Of a DNA stretch of 64,000 nucleotides, positions 48,449 to 56,184 are shown piece after piece (the first letter of the stretch is position 1; every line of letters begins with the position of its first letter). Location: contig NZ_JACAAX010000005.1 of NCBI RefSeq assembly GCF_013377085.1, positions 106,547 to 170,546 of the forward strand, given 5' to 3'. The DNA comes from Rhodoplanes sp. (lineage in GTDB: Bacteria; Pseudomonadota; Alphaproteobacteria; Rhizobiales; Xanthobacteraceae). The translations under genes were made by a program, and so were the position numbers. Below the pieces are notes generated by a model. That model was given only the letters and a program-made list of their open reading frames with translations. It was not told the DNA's origin and made no database searches.

Positions 48449-48467
48449 GGGGTCACGGCGAAGACGG
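48449..48467 (-). promoter_or_regulatory. Candidate sigma-dependent promoter motif upstream of module 3 FHA
   Basis: On the minus strand this is CCGTCTTCGCCGTGACCCC, about 50-70 bp before the FHA start. 15 of 19 positions match the motif at 17281 before the module 2 FHA. Confidence 0.4.
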
Positions 48468-48565
48468 ACCGCGATGCTGAAATCCACCGAGCCGGCGGAA
48501 AAATACTTTGCCGGCGTGCCGTCGATGTCCGGGCTTGCGAGGCTGGCCGGCGCGCCGGCCCGCGG

Positions 48566-49621
48566 TCAGCCGACCAGGACGATGCCGCCCGGCAATGATC
48601 GTGTCGGCAGGTTCATGGCCTTGGCCATGAAGTCGATGACGTCGTTGATGCGATCGAGCCGGAAGGTGGCGACCACCTGACGACGGCCGAGCTGGCGGTC
48701 GACCAGCACGATCCGCCCGGACCGATAGCGGTTGACCTCGTCGATGACGGAGGACAGCGGCTCGCGCTGGAAGATCAGCAGGCCGCGCTGCCAGGCCGTG
48801 ACGACCTCGGCGTCGGCCGCCGCGACGGGCCTCAGCCCGCGATCGTCATAGGCCACCTGCTGGCCGGTGCGCAGCGCCGCGGCCGCGGCCGCGCAACGCA
48901 CCTCCACCTCGCCGGCGACACACGTCACCCGCACCAGCGGGCCATCCTTGCGGATATTGAAGGACGCCTTGGCGGCCCGGGCGGTGCCGGGGCCGACCGA
49001 TACGACGAGGTCCGGACCCGCGGCCTCCGCCTTGGCGAAGGCCGCCTCGCCGTTGAGCAGAGCGACCTCGGTGACGCCGTCGGCGGCGGCGCGCAGGTCG
49101 AGGCTGCTTCGGGTGTTCATCTCGACCGAAACCCGGCGGGCGAGCTCGATCGTGTGGCGCTGGCCGGTGCCGGTGCGGTAGTCGGCGCTCAACTCGGCCA
49201 GCGACGGCCACAGGTCCGCGGGCGGGCGAACCAAGAGCCCACCCGCGACCGAGGCCGCCAGGGCGCCGCCGCCGACCAGGAACGCCCGCCGCGGCAGGCG
49301 CCGAGCCGCGTGCATTCCGGCCGGGGACGGAAGCGTCGCGCCGGCTTGCGCCGCGGCAGCCGCTTCCGCCGACAGCGTCCACAGCATCGCCGCCTCGGCG
49401 AATTCGCGGGCATGCGCCGGGCTCTCGGCGCGCCAGGCCGACAGAGCCGCGAGATCGTCGCCGGTCGCTTCGCCGCTGTTGAGGCGCCGCAGCCAGCCGA
49501 GGGCCTTGTCCCGCGCCGTCTCGCGTTCGGGATCGCTGTCGTCGGATGTCGTCATGGCCGGCGCTTCACTCGACATCGCTGGTGTGGCTCGAAACGTCTC
49601 GGCATCGTGTCTCGTCGTCAT
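48566..49621 (-). CDS. FecR-type anti-sigma/sigma regulator, module 3
   Basis: 351 residues from the ATG at 49621, which overlaps the sigma TGA (ATGA). Internal ATGs at 49576 and 49555 would give shorter forms. The N-terminal sigma-binding region is KALGWLRRLNSGEATGDDLA. The twin-Arg-like membrane segment is PRRAFLVGGGALAASVAGG. The FecR domain contains DYRTGTGQRHTIELARRVSV and NTRSSLDLR. The tail has FQREPLSSVIDEVNRYRSGR and ends LPGGIVLVG. The overlap means STN, sigma and FecR form one tightly coupled operon in this module, while in modules 1 and 2 FecR is spaced from sigma. Confidence 0.9.
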   Translation of the reverse strand: MTTRHDAETFRATPAMSSEAPAMTTSDDSDPERETARDKALGWLRRLNSGEATGDDLAALSAWRAESPAHAREFAEAAMLWTLSAEAAAAAQAGATLPSPAGMHAARRLPRRAFLVGGGALAASVAGGLLVRPPADLWPSLAELSADYRTGTGQRHTIELARRVSVEMNTRSSLDLRAAADGVTEVALLNGEAAFAKAEAAGPDLVVSVGPGTARAAKASFNIRKDGPLVRVTCVAGEVEVRCAAAAAALRTGQQVAYDDRGLRPVAAADAEVVTAWQRGLLIFQREPLSSVIDEVNRYRSGRIVLVDRQLGRRQVVATFRLDRINDVIDFMAKAMNLPTRSLPGGIVLVG

Positions 49622-50175
49622 GATGACGGTTCCGGACCACCGCTTCCGCCCTCCGACGGCGGATTCTTGTTCAGAATTTCGCTCAGTTGATCGAGCGCCA
49701 GCTTCATGTCGCGATCGACCACCCGAACCGTCACGCCCAGGCGCTCGGCGATGAGCTTGTAGGGCAGCCCCTCCAGGCGCGCCGCCGTGAACACCGCCCG
49801 CCGGCGCGGCGGCAATCCTCGAATTGCCTTGGCGAGCGCCGCGAGCTCGGAGCGGGCCTCGGCAATGCGAGCGGGATCGAGATCGTTCCGGGCCGTCCGA
49901 TACAGAGCGTCGAGCTGGGCCGCGGTCAACCGTGCCTTTTCGGCGCGTTGGCGATCGGTCGCGACATTGAGGGCGACGCGGTAGAGATACGCCCTGGGAT
50001 TGTCCAGCGCGGCCGCCGACGGACCGGCGTCGACGCGATTGAGCCGCAGCCATGCCTCGTGCAGAACCTCGCTGGCGAAGTCGCTCGAGCCATAGCGGCG
50101 GGCGAGCCGCTCTTTCAGGTCACGATAATCGTCCACCAGCAGACGCCGCAGCATGGACATGAGGGCGGTCGTCAT
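49618..50175 (-). CDS. ECF-type RNA polymerase sigma factor, module 3
   Basis: 185 residues from the ATG at 50175, in ATGA overlap with the upstream STN stop. The frame is open further upstream, but the overlap matches modules 1 and 2. Region 2: DDYRDLKERLARRYGSSDFA, LHEAWLRLNRV, NPRAYLYRVALNVATD. Region 4: IRGLPPRRRAVFTAARLEGL, KLIAERLGVTVRVVDRDMKL. A short Gly/Ser/Pro-rich tail follows. It should serve the adjacent FecR and drive expression of the module 3 adhesin. Confidence 0.9.
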   Translation of the reverse strand: MTTALMSMLRRLLVDDYRDLKERLARRYGSSDFASEVLHEAWLRLNRVDAGPSAAALDNPRAYLYRVALNVATDRQRAEKARLTAAQLDALYRTARNDLDPARIAEARSELAALAKAIRGLPPRRRAVFTAARLEGLPYKLIAERLGVTVRVVDRDMKLALDQLSEILNKNPPSEGGSGGPEPSS

Positions 50176-51119
50176 TGGGCCGCCTCGCGTGCGGGACCGG
50201 CGCTCCGGACCTCGGCCCGATCGCTGTGGCAAGAGCCGGCCGAAGAGTTCCCCGCGGCGATCAGCAGGGTGACGGGCTGCGGCAGCCCGGGCGGCGGCGG
50301 GTCGATCCTCAGGCCGCGCAGGGCGTCCGACAGCAAGGCATCGCGCGCGCGGTCCCCGGTCGACGTCACGGCGTCCGCCCGACCCACGGCACCCGACGGC
50401 GAGATCCACAGGCGCACGAGAAACCGATAGGAGCCGGGCGCCGTCGCCTCGTTGCTGCACAAGACGCCCCGCAAGCCGGCCTGGAGGCTCGCCGAGAAAT
50501 CGCGGAACCGAAGGACGGACGCCGGGATGGTCGCGGGTCTCGATGCCGACGGCCGTCCGTCCGCCCCGCCCGGCGGCAAAACCACGAGCGTGAACCCTTG
50601 CCCGTCGACCGCACGGGCTGCCAAGCCGGACCCGGACAACAGGGTCCGCAGGGCGTCGGCCGGCATCAGTACCCCTTTGACGGCCGACGCGCTCCGGCCG
50701 CTGACGAGATCGGCATCGACAAAAATCTGCACCCGGGCGACGGCGCCGAATGCTCTCAGCGCATCCTCGAGCGGTTGGGCCGGAAGATCGAGCACCACCG
50801 GCCGGCTGCCGTCATGACCCGGGCCGTCACGACTCGGGCCGTCGTCGCTCGCGCGGTCGCGGCTCGGGTCGATGTAGCGCGGGGCGGTGTGGGCAGGGTC
50901 GGTGTGGGCAGGGGCGACGTGGACAGGGGCGACGGGGACAGGGTCGATCTGACCGAGCTCGGTGGGCGGCGAGGCCTGACCGAACGCCGGAGGCGCCGAG
51001 CAGGACGCACCCGCGAGGATCAGCAATACGGCCAGAGAGGATCGATCCACGCTCGCACCGCTTGATCGACCGGTCACCCGCCGAGGCGCCGAGACGGAGC
51101 GCCGACTGGTTCTCCACAC
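50172..51119 (-). CDS. Secreted STN-domain plus TonB-C-like protein with His/Pro/Asp-rich linker, module 3
   Basis: 315 residues from the ATG at 51119; a GTG at 51050 just before the hydrophobic leader (SSLAVLLILAGASC) is an alternative. The leader is followed by a low-complexity linker of VAPVHVAPAHTDPAHTAP type and SRDGPGHDGS type, absent from the other two homologues. The STN domain is VLDLPAQPLEDALRAFGAV to LLSGSGLAAR. The TonB-C-like domain is YRFLVRLWISPSGAVGRADA to LPQPVTLLIAAG. The LILAGASC stretch could also be a lipoprotein signal. Probable periplasmic input component of the module 3 regulatory system. Confidence 0.8.
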   Translation of the reverse strand: MWRTSRRSVSAPRRVTGRSSGASVDRSSLAVLLILAGASCSAPPAFGQASPPTELGQIDPVPVAPVHVAPAHTDPAHTAPRYIDPSRDRASDDGPSRDGPGHDGSRPVVLDLPAQPLEDALRAFGAVARVQIFVDADLVSGRSASAVKGVLMPADALRTLLSGSGLAARAVDGQGFTLVVLPPGGADGRPSASRPATIPASVLRFRDFSASLQAGLRGVLCSNEATAPGSYRFLVRLWISPSGAVGRADAVTSTGDRARDALLSDALRGLRIDPPPPGLPQPVTLLIAAGNSSAGSCHSDRAEVRSAGPAREAAQ

Positions 51120-51455
51120 GGGCGGAACGTGAATGCCGAAAGACGGCCCCGCGTCCCGCGCCCGACCTGCTCTTGCCGAAACACCAGCGTCTTACGCCGA
51201 TGGGCTAGGCTATCCAGGCCAAATGACAATTGTATTACGGCAACCTCTCGCCGGCCGACGTCCCGGGGCTCGTCCGGCCGGATGCCGGGCCGAGCGCGGC
51301 GCGCCCGCCCGCCACGGTGCGCGATCACGTCGCGGCGATCCGTCGATTTACTCTCTGGAAATGGCGGGCGGGACGGTATCATGGGCGGGCGCTACGGTAT
51401 CATGGGCGGCCGCTACGGTCCTTTATGATCGGCCACACCCCTTGCGAGACTGACC
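51120..51455. other. Intergenic region with 21-bp tandem repeat
   Basis: Divergent spacer between the module 3 STN gene and the vWA gene. It should hold both promoters. It contains two full 21-bp repeat units at 51375-51416 and partial units on each side. No small gene is evident. Confidence 0.45.
51375..51416. repeat. 21-bp tandem repeat, two units
   Basis: Units begin GGTATCATGGGCGG and end CGCTAC, differing at one base. A degenerate unit precedes them and a partial one follows. They lie 40-80 bp before the vWA gene start, where they could affect its promoter. Confidence 0.65.
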
Positions 51456-52394
51456 ATGCCCTATGACGCCGAGATCAGCCGGAACAATCCGGCCGCATTC
51501 ATTTTCCTGCTCGACCAGTCCTCCTCGATGAACGAGACGCTGCACGGTACCCGGAAGACCTTGGCGAGCTTCCTGGCGAACTGCGTCAACGAGGCTCTTC
51601 GCGAGCTCGTCAACCAGTGCACGCGCGGCGACGAATCCGTCCGCGATTACTTTCATGTCGCCGCGCTGTCCTATTCCGACGGCGCGGTGAAGAGCGTCTG
51701 GACCGACACCGACGCGTTCTTCCACCCGATCTCGACGATCGCCGATTCGCCCGCCCGGCTGGAGGTCACCACCTTCAAATATCCGGACGAGTTCGGCATC
51801 ACCCGCATCGAGCAGGTCGAATCCGAGGTCTGGTTCGAGGCCGCGGCGGTCGGCGACACGCCGATGGTGCAAGCCCTGGAAAAGACGCGCGACATCGTCA
51901 AGGCGTGGGTGAAGGAGCATCCGGCATCGTTCCCGCCGATCGTCTTCCATGTCACCGACGGCGAGCCGACCGACAGCGATCCGGAGCCCGCCGCAATGGA
52001 GATCAAGGCGATCACCACCTGGGACGGCGCTTGCCTCTTGTTCAATCTCCATGTCAGCCGCGACCCCGCCGCCGAGGTGATCTTCCCGGCCACCGAGGAG
52101 CAGCTTCCGGACGACTACGCCAAAAAACTGTTCCGGATGTCGAGCGTCATCCCGGCGCCGCTGCGGCCGGCCGCCCAGGAGGCCTATCCGATCGCTCCGG
52201 CCTCGCGGTTCTTCGGCTTCAAGGCCGGCGCCGAGACGATCACCAAGTTCTTCCAGATCGGCACCAGGCCGGCCAACGCGCCGGTGGTCCAGCCGACCGG
52301 GACGACGGTGGCGGAGCCCGTCTCGACCGCATCCGGGACGGCTCCCGCGATGGCGCCCGTCGGGGCGGCACCAGCGGAGACGCCGCCGGCCTGA
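51456..52394 (+). CDS. von Willebrand factor A domain protein (TerY-like)
   Basis: 312 residues. It opens with a MIDAS motif in FIFLLDQSSSMNETLHG (D-x-S-x-S) and has the later metal-site elements VGDTPMVQAL and VFHVTDGEPTDSD, as in stand-alone cytosolic vWA proteins of the TerY type. The last 45 or so residues are a Pro/Ala/Thr/Val-rich tail. A PP2C-like phosphatase gene follows 17 bp downstream. vWA plus PP2C pairs normally belong to TerY-P-type triads that also include a protein kinase, proposed to act in stress or phage response. The kinase is missing here because the locus is cut by IS-related sequence. Confidence 0.85.
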   Translation: MPYDAEISRNNPAAFIFLLDQSSSMNETLHGTRKTLASFLANCVNEALRELVNQCTRGDESVRDYFHVAALSYSDGAVKSVWTDTDAFFHPISTIADSPARLEVTTFKYPDEFGITRIEQVESEVWFEAAAVGDTPMVQALEKTRDIVKAWVKEHPASFPPIVFHVTDGEPTDSDPEPAAMEIKAITTWDGACLLFNLHVSRDPAAEVIFPATEEQLPDDYAKKLFRMSSVIPAPLRPAAQEAYPIAPASRFFGFKAGAETITKFFQIGTRPANAPVVQPTGTTVAEPVSTASGTAPAMAPVGAAPAETPPA

Positions 52395-52411
52395 CCGCGC
52401 GCGGCGCCACG

Positions 52412-52951
52412 ATGTGCCGGCTGCGCGCCTGGAGCGTCCCGAAGCGGTTCGACGCGCCCGGCGAGAACGAGGACGCGTTCGTCGTGAGTCCGGACGCGAA
52501 GCGGTTCGTCGTGTGCGACGGCGCCACCGCGTCCTTCGCGTCGGGCCGCTGGGCCCGGCTGCTGGCGGCTGCCTTTGTCGGGCATCCGCCGCTCGACGGC
52601 GAACGCCTCGCCGGCGCCCGCCACGACTACGAGCGCTCGTTCGATCAGCGGGCGTGGCCGCCCTATCGCCGCAACGCCTACCGGCGGGGCAGCTACGCCG
52701 CCTTCACCGGGCTGCTGATCTGGCCGCGGGAGCGGCTCTATGCCGTGCAGGCGGTCGGTGACTCGATCTGCGTCCTGGCCGACGGCGCCGAGCTGGTGAG
52801 CGCGTTTCCGCTCGCCGATCCGGCCGCCTTCGGCCAGCACCCCGTCCTGCTCTCGACCAACGAGCACGCTGGATGCGCGAACGCTCTTTGTCGGCGGCTT
52901 GAATCCGCTCTTTGTCGGAATTCCGCACCGAGCGATGTGCTAAGCCATTGA
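52412..52951 (+). pseudogene. PP2C-like phosphatase, 3'-truncated
   Basis: From the ATG at 52412 the frame reads WSVPKRFDAPGENEDAFVVS, KRFVVCDGATASFASGRWAR and LYAVQAVGDSICVLADGAEL. These are the N-terminal metal-binding (GENEDA, CDGAT) and GDS elements of PP2C phosphatases. Homology ends near LLSTNEHAG (about 52870). The last 25 or so codons are junk up to a stop at 52951, so the C-terminal part with the final metal-binding Asp is lost. It probably dephosphorylated targets of a kinase that has also been lost. Confidence 0.75.
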
Positions 52952-53084
52952 TAAATCTAATGATTGAATGAGCGGGGAGGGTCCGAACCTTTCGCCACCC
53001 GAATATGGCGCGATTGTGTCCGACACGGAATGTTGGATTGTGGCCTAAGTCATTGAAACTGAATAACACGGTGGCGAAAGCCTA
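52870..53084. other. Insertion scar with short direct and inverted repeats
   Basis: AT-richer junk between the PP2C break and IS copy 2. It holds a 13-bp direct repeat, CGCTCTTTGTCGG, at 52882-52894 and 52906-52918. It also has an inverted pair, CCTTTCGCCACC at 52988-52999 and GGTGGCGAAAG at 53070-53080. It looks like the remnant of another mobile element whose family I cannot name. Confidence 0.4.
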
Positions 53085-53921
53085 GGGTCCGGACTCATAA
53101 CCAGTAGCTGATGGTTGCGGCGATGTGGACCGCAGCGAGGAAATTGACCGCGAGGCGGTCGTATCGGGTTGCTACACGGCGGAAGTCCTTCAGCCGGCAG
53201 AACATGCGTTCGATGGCGTTTCGGTTGCGGTAGAGGACTCGCGAGAACGTGCTTTTCCAGCGCCGGTTCACCTTGGGCGGGATGTTCGGCATGGTGCCGT
53301 TGGCCTCGACCTGCGCTCGGATCGCGTTCGAGTCGTAGCCCTTGTCGGCGTGCAGAATGCGCGCGTCCGGCAACTGCTTCAGGAGGTCGTGCCCGGCCGT
53401 GCAATCGGCGACGTTGCCGCCGGTGAGCAGGAAGGCGATCAGTCGGCAATGCCGGTCGGTCAGCGCGTGGATCTTGGTTGTGCGGCCACCGCGCGAACGG
53501 CCGATCGCCTGCGTCTGCGCCCCCCTTTCCCGCCGGCCGCCGAGCGATGGGCCTTCACGGCGGAACTGTCGATCAGAACTTGCTCGGGCGGTCCGCCGGC
53601 GCTGGCCAAAGCGTGGAAGAGTTTCTGCCAAACGCCTTTCTCGGCCCACCGGACGAAGCGGTTGTAGAGCGTCTTTCGGGGGCCGTAGACGGCCGGAGCA
53701 TCGACCCAGCAGCCGCCGGACTTCAGGACGTGCACGATGCCGCTGATCACACGGCGATCGTCCACTCGCGCCTTGCCCCGCGTGTCGGTCGGCAGGTGCG
53801 GACGGATGCGATCAAACTGCGCCTCTGTCAGCCAGAAGAAATCTTGGGTCATCACGGCTCCTCCCGGAAACCGTGAATCACAACCCTCTCACGCTGCCAA
53901 CACTTTTATGGGTCCGGACCC
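53085..53921 (-). mobile_element. IS5-group insertion sequence, copy 2 (837 bp)
   Basis: Same terminal repeats, length and orientation as copy 1. CTA precedes it and TAG follows. It separates the PP2C scar from the TIR-like remnant. With copy 1 it brackets 17.2 kb containing module 3. Confidence 0.9.
53095..53855 (-). CDS. IS5-group DDE transposase, copy 2 (two overlapping frames)
   Basis: Frame A begins at 53855 and frame B ends at 53095, joined by a -1 shift at the AAAGGGGGG run near 53523. The sequence is identical to copy 1 except for Ala in place of Thr near the C-terminus (FLAAVHIA). All DDE residues are present, and near-identity to copy 1 implies a recent transposition or duplication. 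Confidence 0.88.
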
Positions 53922-54154
53922 TAGGACTGCCGATTATCGTCGCAAATCTTAACAACAAAACGCGGCTGGATATAGATCGATGCCCTGCTATTTTGCGGGA
54001 TGCTTGTGCAGTACATATCCCGTTTAAAAAAGATGCAATAAAACTCGCGCTCTCTAGTTGGCCAGCAGAAGTCCGCCGCTTGGACGCGAACGCAAAATCC
54101 TCAGGAGCGCGGCACTACGATCGGCCCGATTGGTACAAAGGCATGGGACTTTAG
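53922..54154 (+). pseudogene. C-terminal remnant of a TIR-like (DUF1863/MTH538-type) protein
   Basis: The frame leaving the IS reads LPIIVANLNNKTRLDIDRCP, AILRDACAVHIPFKKDAIKL, ALSSWPAEVRRLD and ends RPDWYKGMGL. This pattern (PIIV-N-LN, D-DRCP, AVH-PF, ending in GL) matches, from memory, the C-terminal end of MTH538/DUF1863 TIR-like proteins. The catalytic N-terminal two-thirds was removed by IS copy 2. The fragment is notably AT-richer than its surroundings, a sign of separate origin. TIR-like proteins are often defence-associated. Family assignment needs a profile search. Confidence 0.5.
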
Positions 54155-54155
54155 C

Positions 54156-54665
54156 TTTGACGTTGCTGGTCGGGTGAGAGCGCTTTGGTAGTCGCCGAGA
54201 TCTCCGGCGCCGACAACGAGCCGCGCGCCGGGTCTTGGTGCGACCGTGGCCCACGCTCGGTCGTCTCGTCGGTGGGGTGGGCCTTTTTCTTCACGGACAG
54301 AAAGCACTCGTCGGCATAGCTTCGCGGGGATTCCTGGTTCCCCTTCACGGCGAGACTGTAATCGCCGACACGGGCGACGACGCAGTGCGCCATGCGACGA
54401 TGGCAGTGCAGCGCATCGGCCGTGACGATCTTGTCGGCGAGGTCGACGAGACCGAGCAGTTCGAGGGCGGCGGAAACCTCGTCTCCGTCCTTCGCGGCCG
54501 GACTCGAGAGCGTCATTCGCATCTCGGTCGTGAAGGCCGACACCATCCATCTTGGGTGCGTGCGCCTTGCCGGCTTCATAGGCCCGCCGCAGGGCCTTGC
54601 CGTCGATCTGCAATCCCCACTCGGTGTCGGCGAGGGCCGATCCGAGCATGAAGACCGCGGGTGCC
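54156..54665 (-). pseudogene. ISAs1-family transposase remnant A, frameshifted
   Basis: In changing frames it reads GLQIDGKALRRAYEAGKAHA, MVSAFTTEMRMTLSSPAAKD, ELLGLVDLADKIVTADALHC and VGDYSLAVKGNQ. These are the conserved blocks of ISAs1 (H-repeat-associated) transposases: the DGK and TADALHC motifs and the VKGNQ block. At least one frameshift breaks it. It abuts a second ISAs1-type remnant upstream. Confidence 0.7.
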
Positions 54666-55066
54666 GATCCTGGCGGTTTCGACCGAGCGTGCTGCTGGCG
54701 TCGACCGCGACCTGCACCGTGATGGCGGCGATGTTTTCGATACCGTGCAGCAGGGTCGGCTGGTTGTCCTTGACCTGGACGACCAGTTCATTGCCGGTCG
54801 CGCGACCTCGAAAGTCTTTTTTGACAGTGCATGGCATCGAGCGTGACCACGCGACCGCTCAGCCCCGGGGTGGTGATCTGGGTCTGGGCGGCCGGGATCT
54901 CGTTCGATTTCTCGTTGACCACCTTGTGGGCGAGGACGACGCGGTGATCGACGGCGAAGGCGCCGAGGACGTGCGCCGCCATGCGATCCGCGAAGGCATC
55001 GAAGTTCTGCCGCAAGGTCCTCCCGTCAATCGCGACGCATCGCGACGAAAAGCTGTGTTTGCGCAA
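54666..55066 (-). pseudogene. ISAs1-family transposase remnant B, frameshifted
   Basis: Blocks AIDGRTLRQNFD, HVLGAFAVDHRVVLAHKVVN, KSNEIPAAQTQ, GRVVTLDAMHCQK and, in another frame, TGNELVVQVKDNQPTLLHGI match the ISAs1-type DDE core (DGK-like, EKSNEIPA, DAMHCQ, VKDNQ). A frameshift after DAMHCQK disrupts it. It is a different lineage from remnant A, so two elements decayed here. Confidence 0.7.
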
Positions 55067-55082
55067 CCGTAACTCCTGCGGG

Positions 55083-56171
55083 TCAGGCTGAGCCGCTACT
55101 CACTTGGCGAAGAAGTGCGCCGAACGCCTGAGCGGCGCTGCTGCTTTTTGCTCGATTGTAATGCTCTTCAGTGACCGTGGCACTGGTGTGGTGGAGGAGC
55201 GAGGCGGCCAAGCCCGGCAAGTCCGGAGCCGAAGTCGCCACCGTTGAGGCCGCGGCTGTCCGGAACAGGTGGGGACATACATCAACGCCGATGGTCTCCA
55301 ACGTCGTTGCCTTGATCACCTTTTCGATGGAGGCGTACGTCATCGCATCGCCGTTGGATGAAGACCAAAGGAAATGGTGCAGGCGATCCTCGCGGGTGAG
55401 GGTGGGCCGATAGAACTCGACATAGAGGTCGATCCACCTTTGAAGGCAGGGATCGACCTTGCGCTCATCGTGACGGGCTTCCTTGGTTTCACGGTCGGGC
55501 AAAACGATCCACCAATCGTCCGCGACCTTGCGGATCGTTCGTCCGAGTTCGAGGCCGGCGAAATTCTTCAGTCGAATGGGGTGACAGGCGAGGAGGGCGA
55601 TCATCAGCCCGTTGCGGACTTGGCGTGCGCGCTTCAGCTCCGTGCAGACCATGATCGAATGTGCCTCGGCCATGAGCGTGAGGCCAGCTTCCAGCAGCAC
55701 GTTGCTGTAAACGAGGCGGCCAAATTTGGAATGCGGCTGAACCTCCAGGGCGAGGTCTTTTTCGAGATCGCACAGCCACCGGACGTCGCCGGCGGGGTTG
55801 AGGAGTTGGGCGGTGCGACGCAGCTTGTAGATGCTGCCCTGGACCGTGACCGAACCCACGCGCTTCTGGAGTTCGGCCACGTAGCACGCAACCCGATGGG
55901 GCGTCACGTAAGCTGCAACGGATCCTTGCGCATCGAGGCCTTCGGACCATTCGACGAAGCTCAGGAAATAGCCGTAACGGCGAGCCAGATCCTTGCGGGT
56001 AACCTCTTTGAGGTGCGCCGCGGCTCCGCCCCGCTTCAATCGCGCGCCGGGTTGGCAGGCGGCGTCCCACGCGAGCCGATCAGCGGTGGGCCATTTCGCG
56101 ATCGGCAACGAGGTGAAGCCTGCCGTCATACGCTCCTTTTGACCTGACGGTTGCGGCTGAAGGTCTTGCAT
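55083..56171 (-). CDS. Tyrosine recombinase/integrase, second of pair
   Basis: 362 residues. The catalytic domain is in the C-terminal half: Arg in CHPIRLKNFAGLELG, a basic segment at DRETKEARHDERK, HLFR in VCPHLFRTAAAS, His in SLLHHTSATVTEEHY, and the nucleophile Tyr in EEHYNRAKS. An SAM-like N-terminal core-binding domain precedes it. It starts 14 bp after the stop of the larger integrase, so both are in one operon. Paired or triple tyrosine recombinases in an operon are known from RIT-type elements; here there are two plus an HTH protein. Confidence 0.85.
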   Translation of the reverse strand: MQDLQPQPSGQKERMTAGFTSLPIAKWPTADRLAWDAACQPGARLKRGGAAAHLKEVTRKDLARRYGYFLSFVEWSEGLDAQGSVAAYVTPHRVACYVAELQKRVGSVTVQGSIYKLRRTAQLLNPAGDVRWLCDLEKDLALEVQPHSKFGRLVYSNVLLEAGLTLMAEAHSIMVCTELKRARQVRNGLMIALLACHPIRLKNFAGLELGRTIRKVADDWWIVLPDRETKEARHDERKVDPCLQRWIDLYVEFYRPTLTREDRLHHFLWSSSNGDAMTYASIEKVIKATTLETIGVDVCPHLFRTAAASTVATSAPDLPGLAASLLHHTSATVTEEHYNRAKSSSAAQAFGALLRQVSSGSA

Positions 56172-56184
56172 TGGATTGTTCTCG

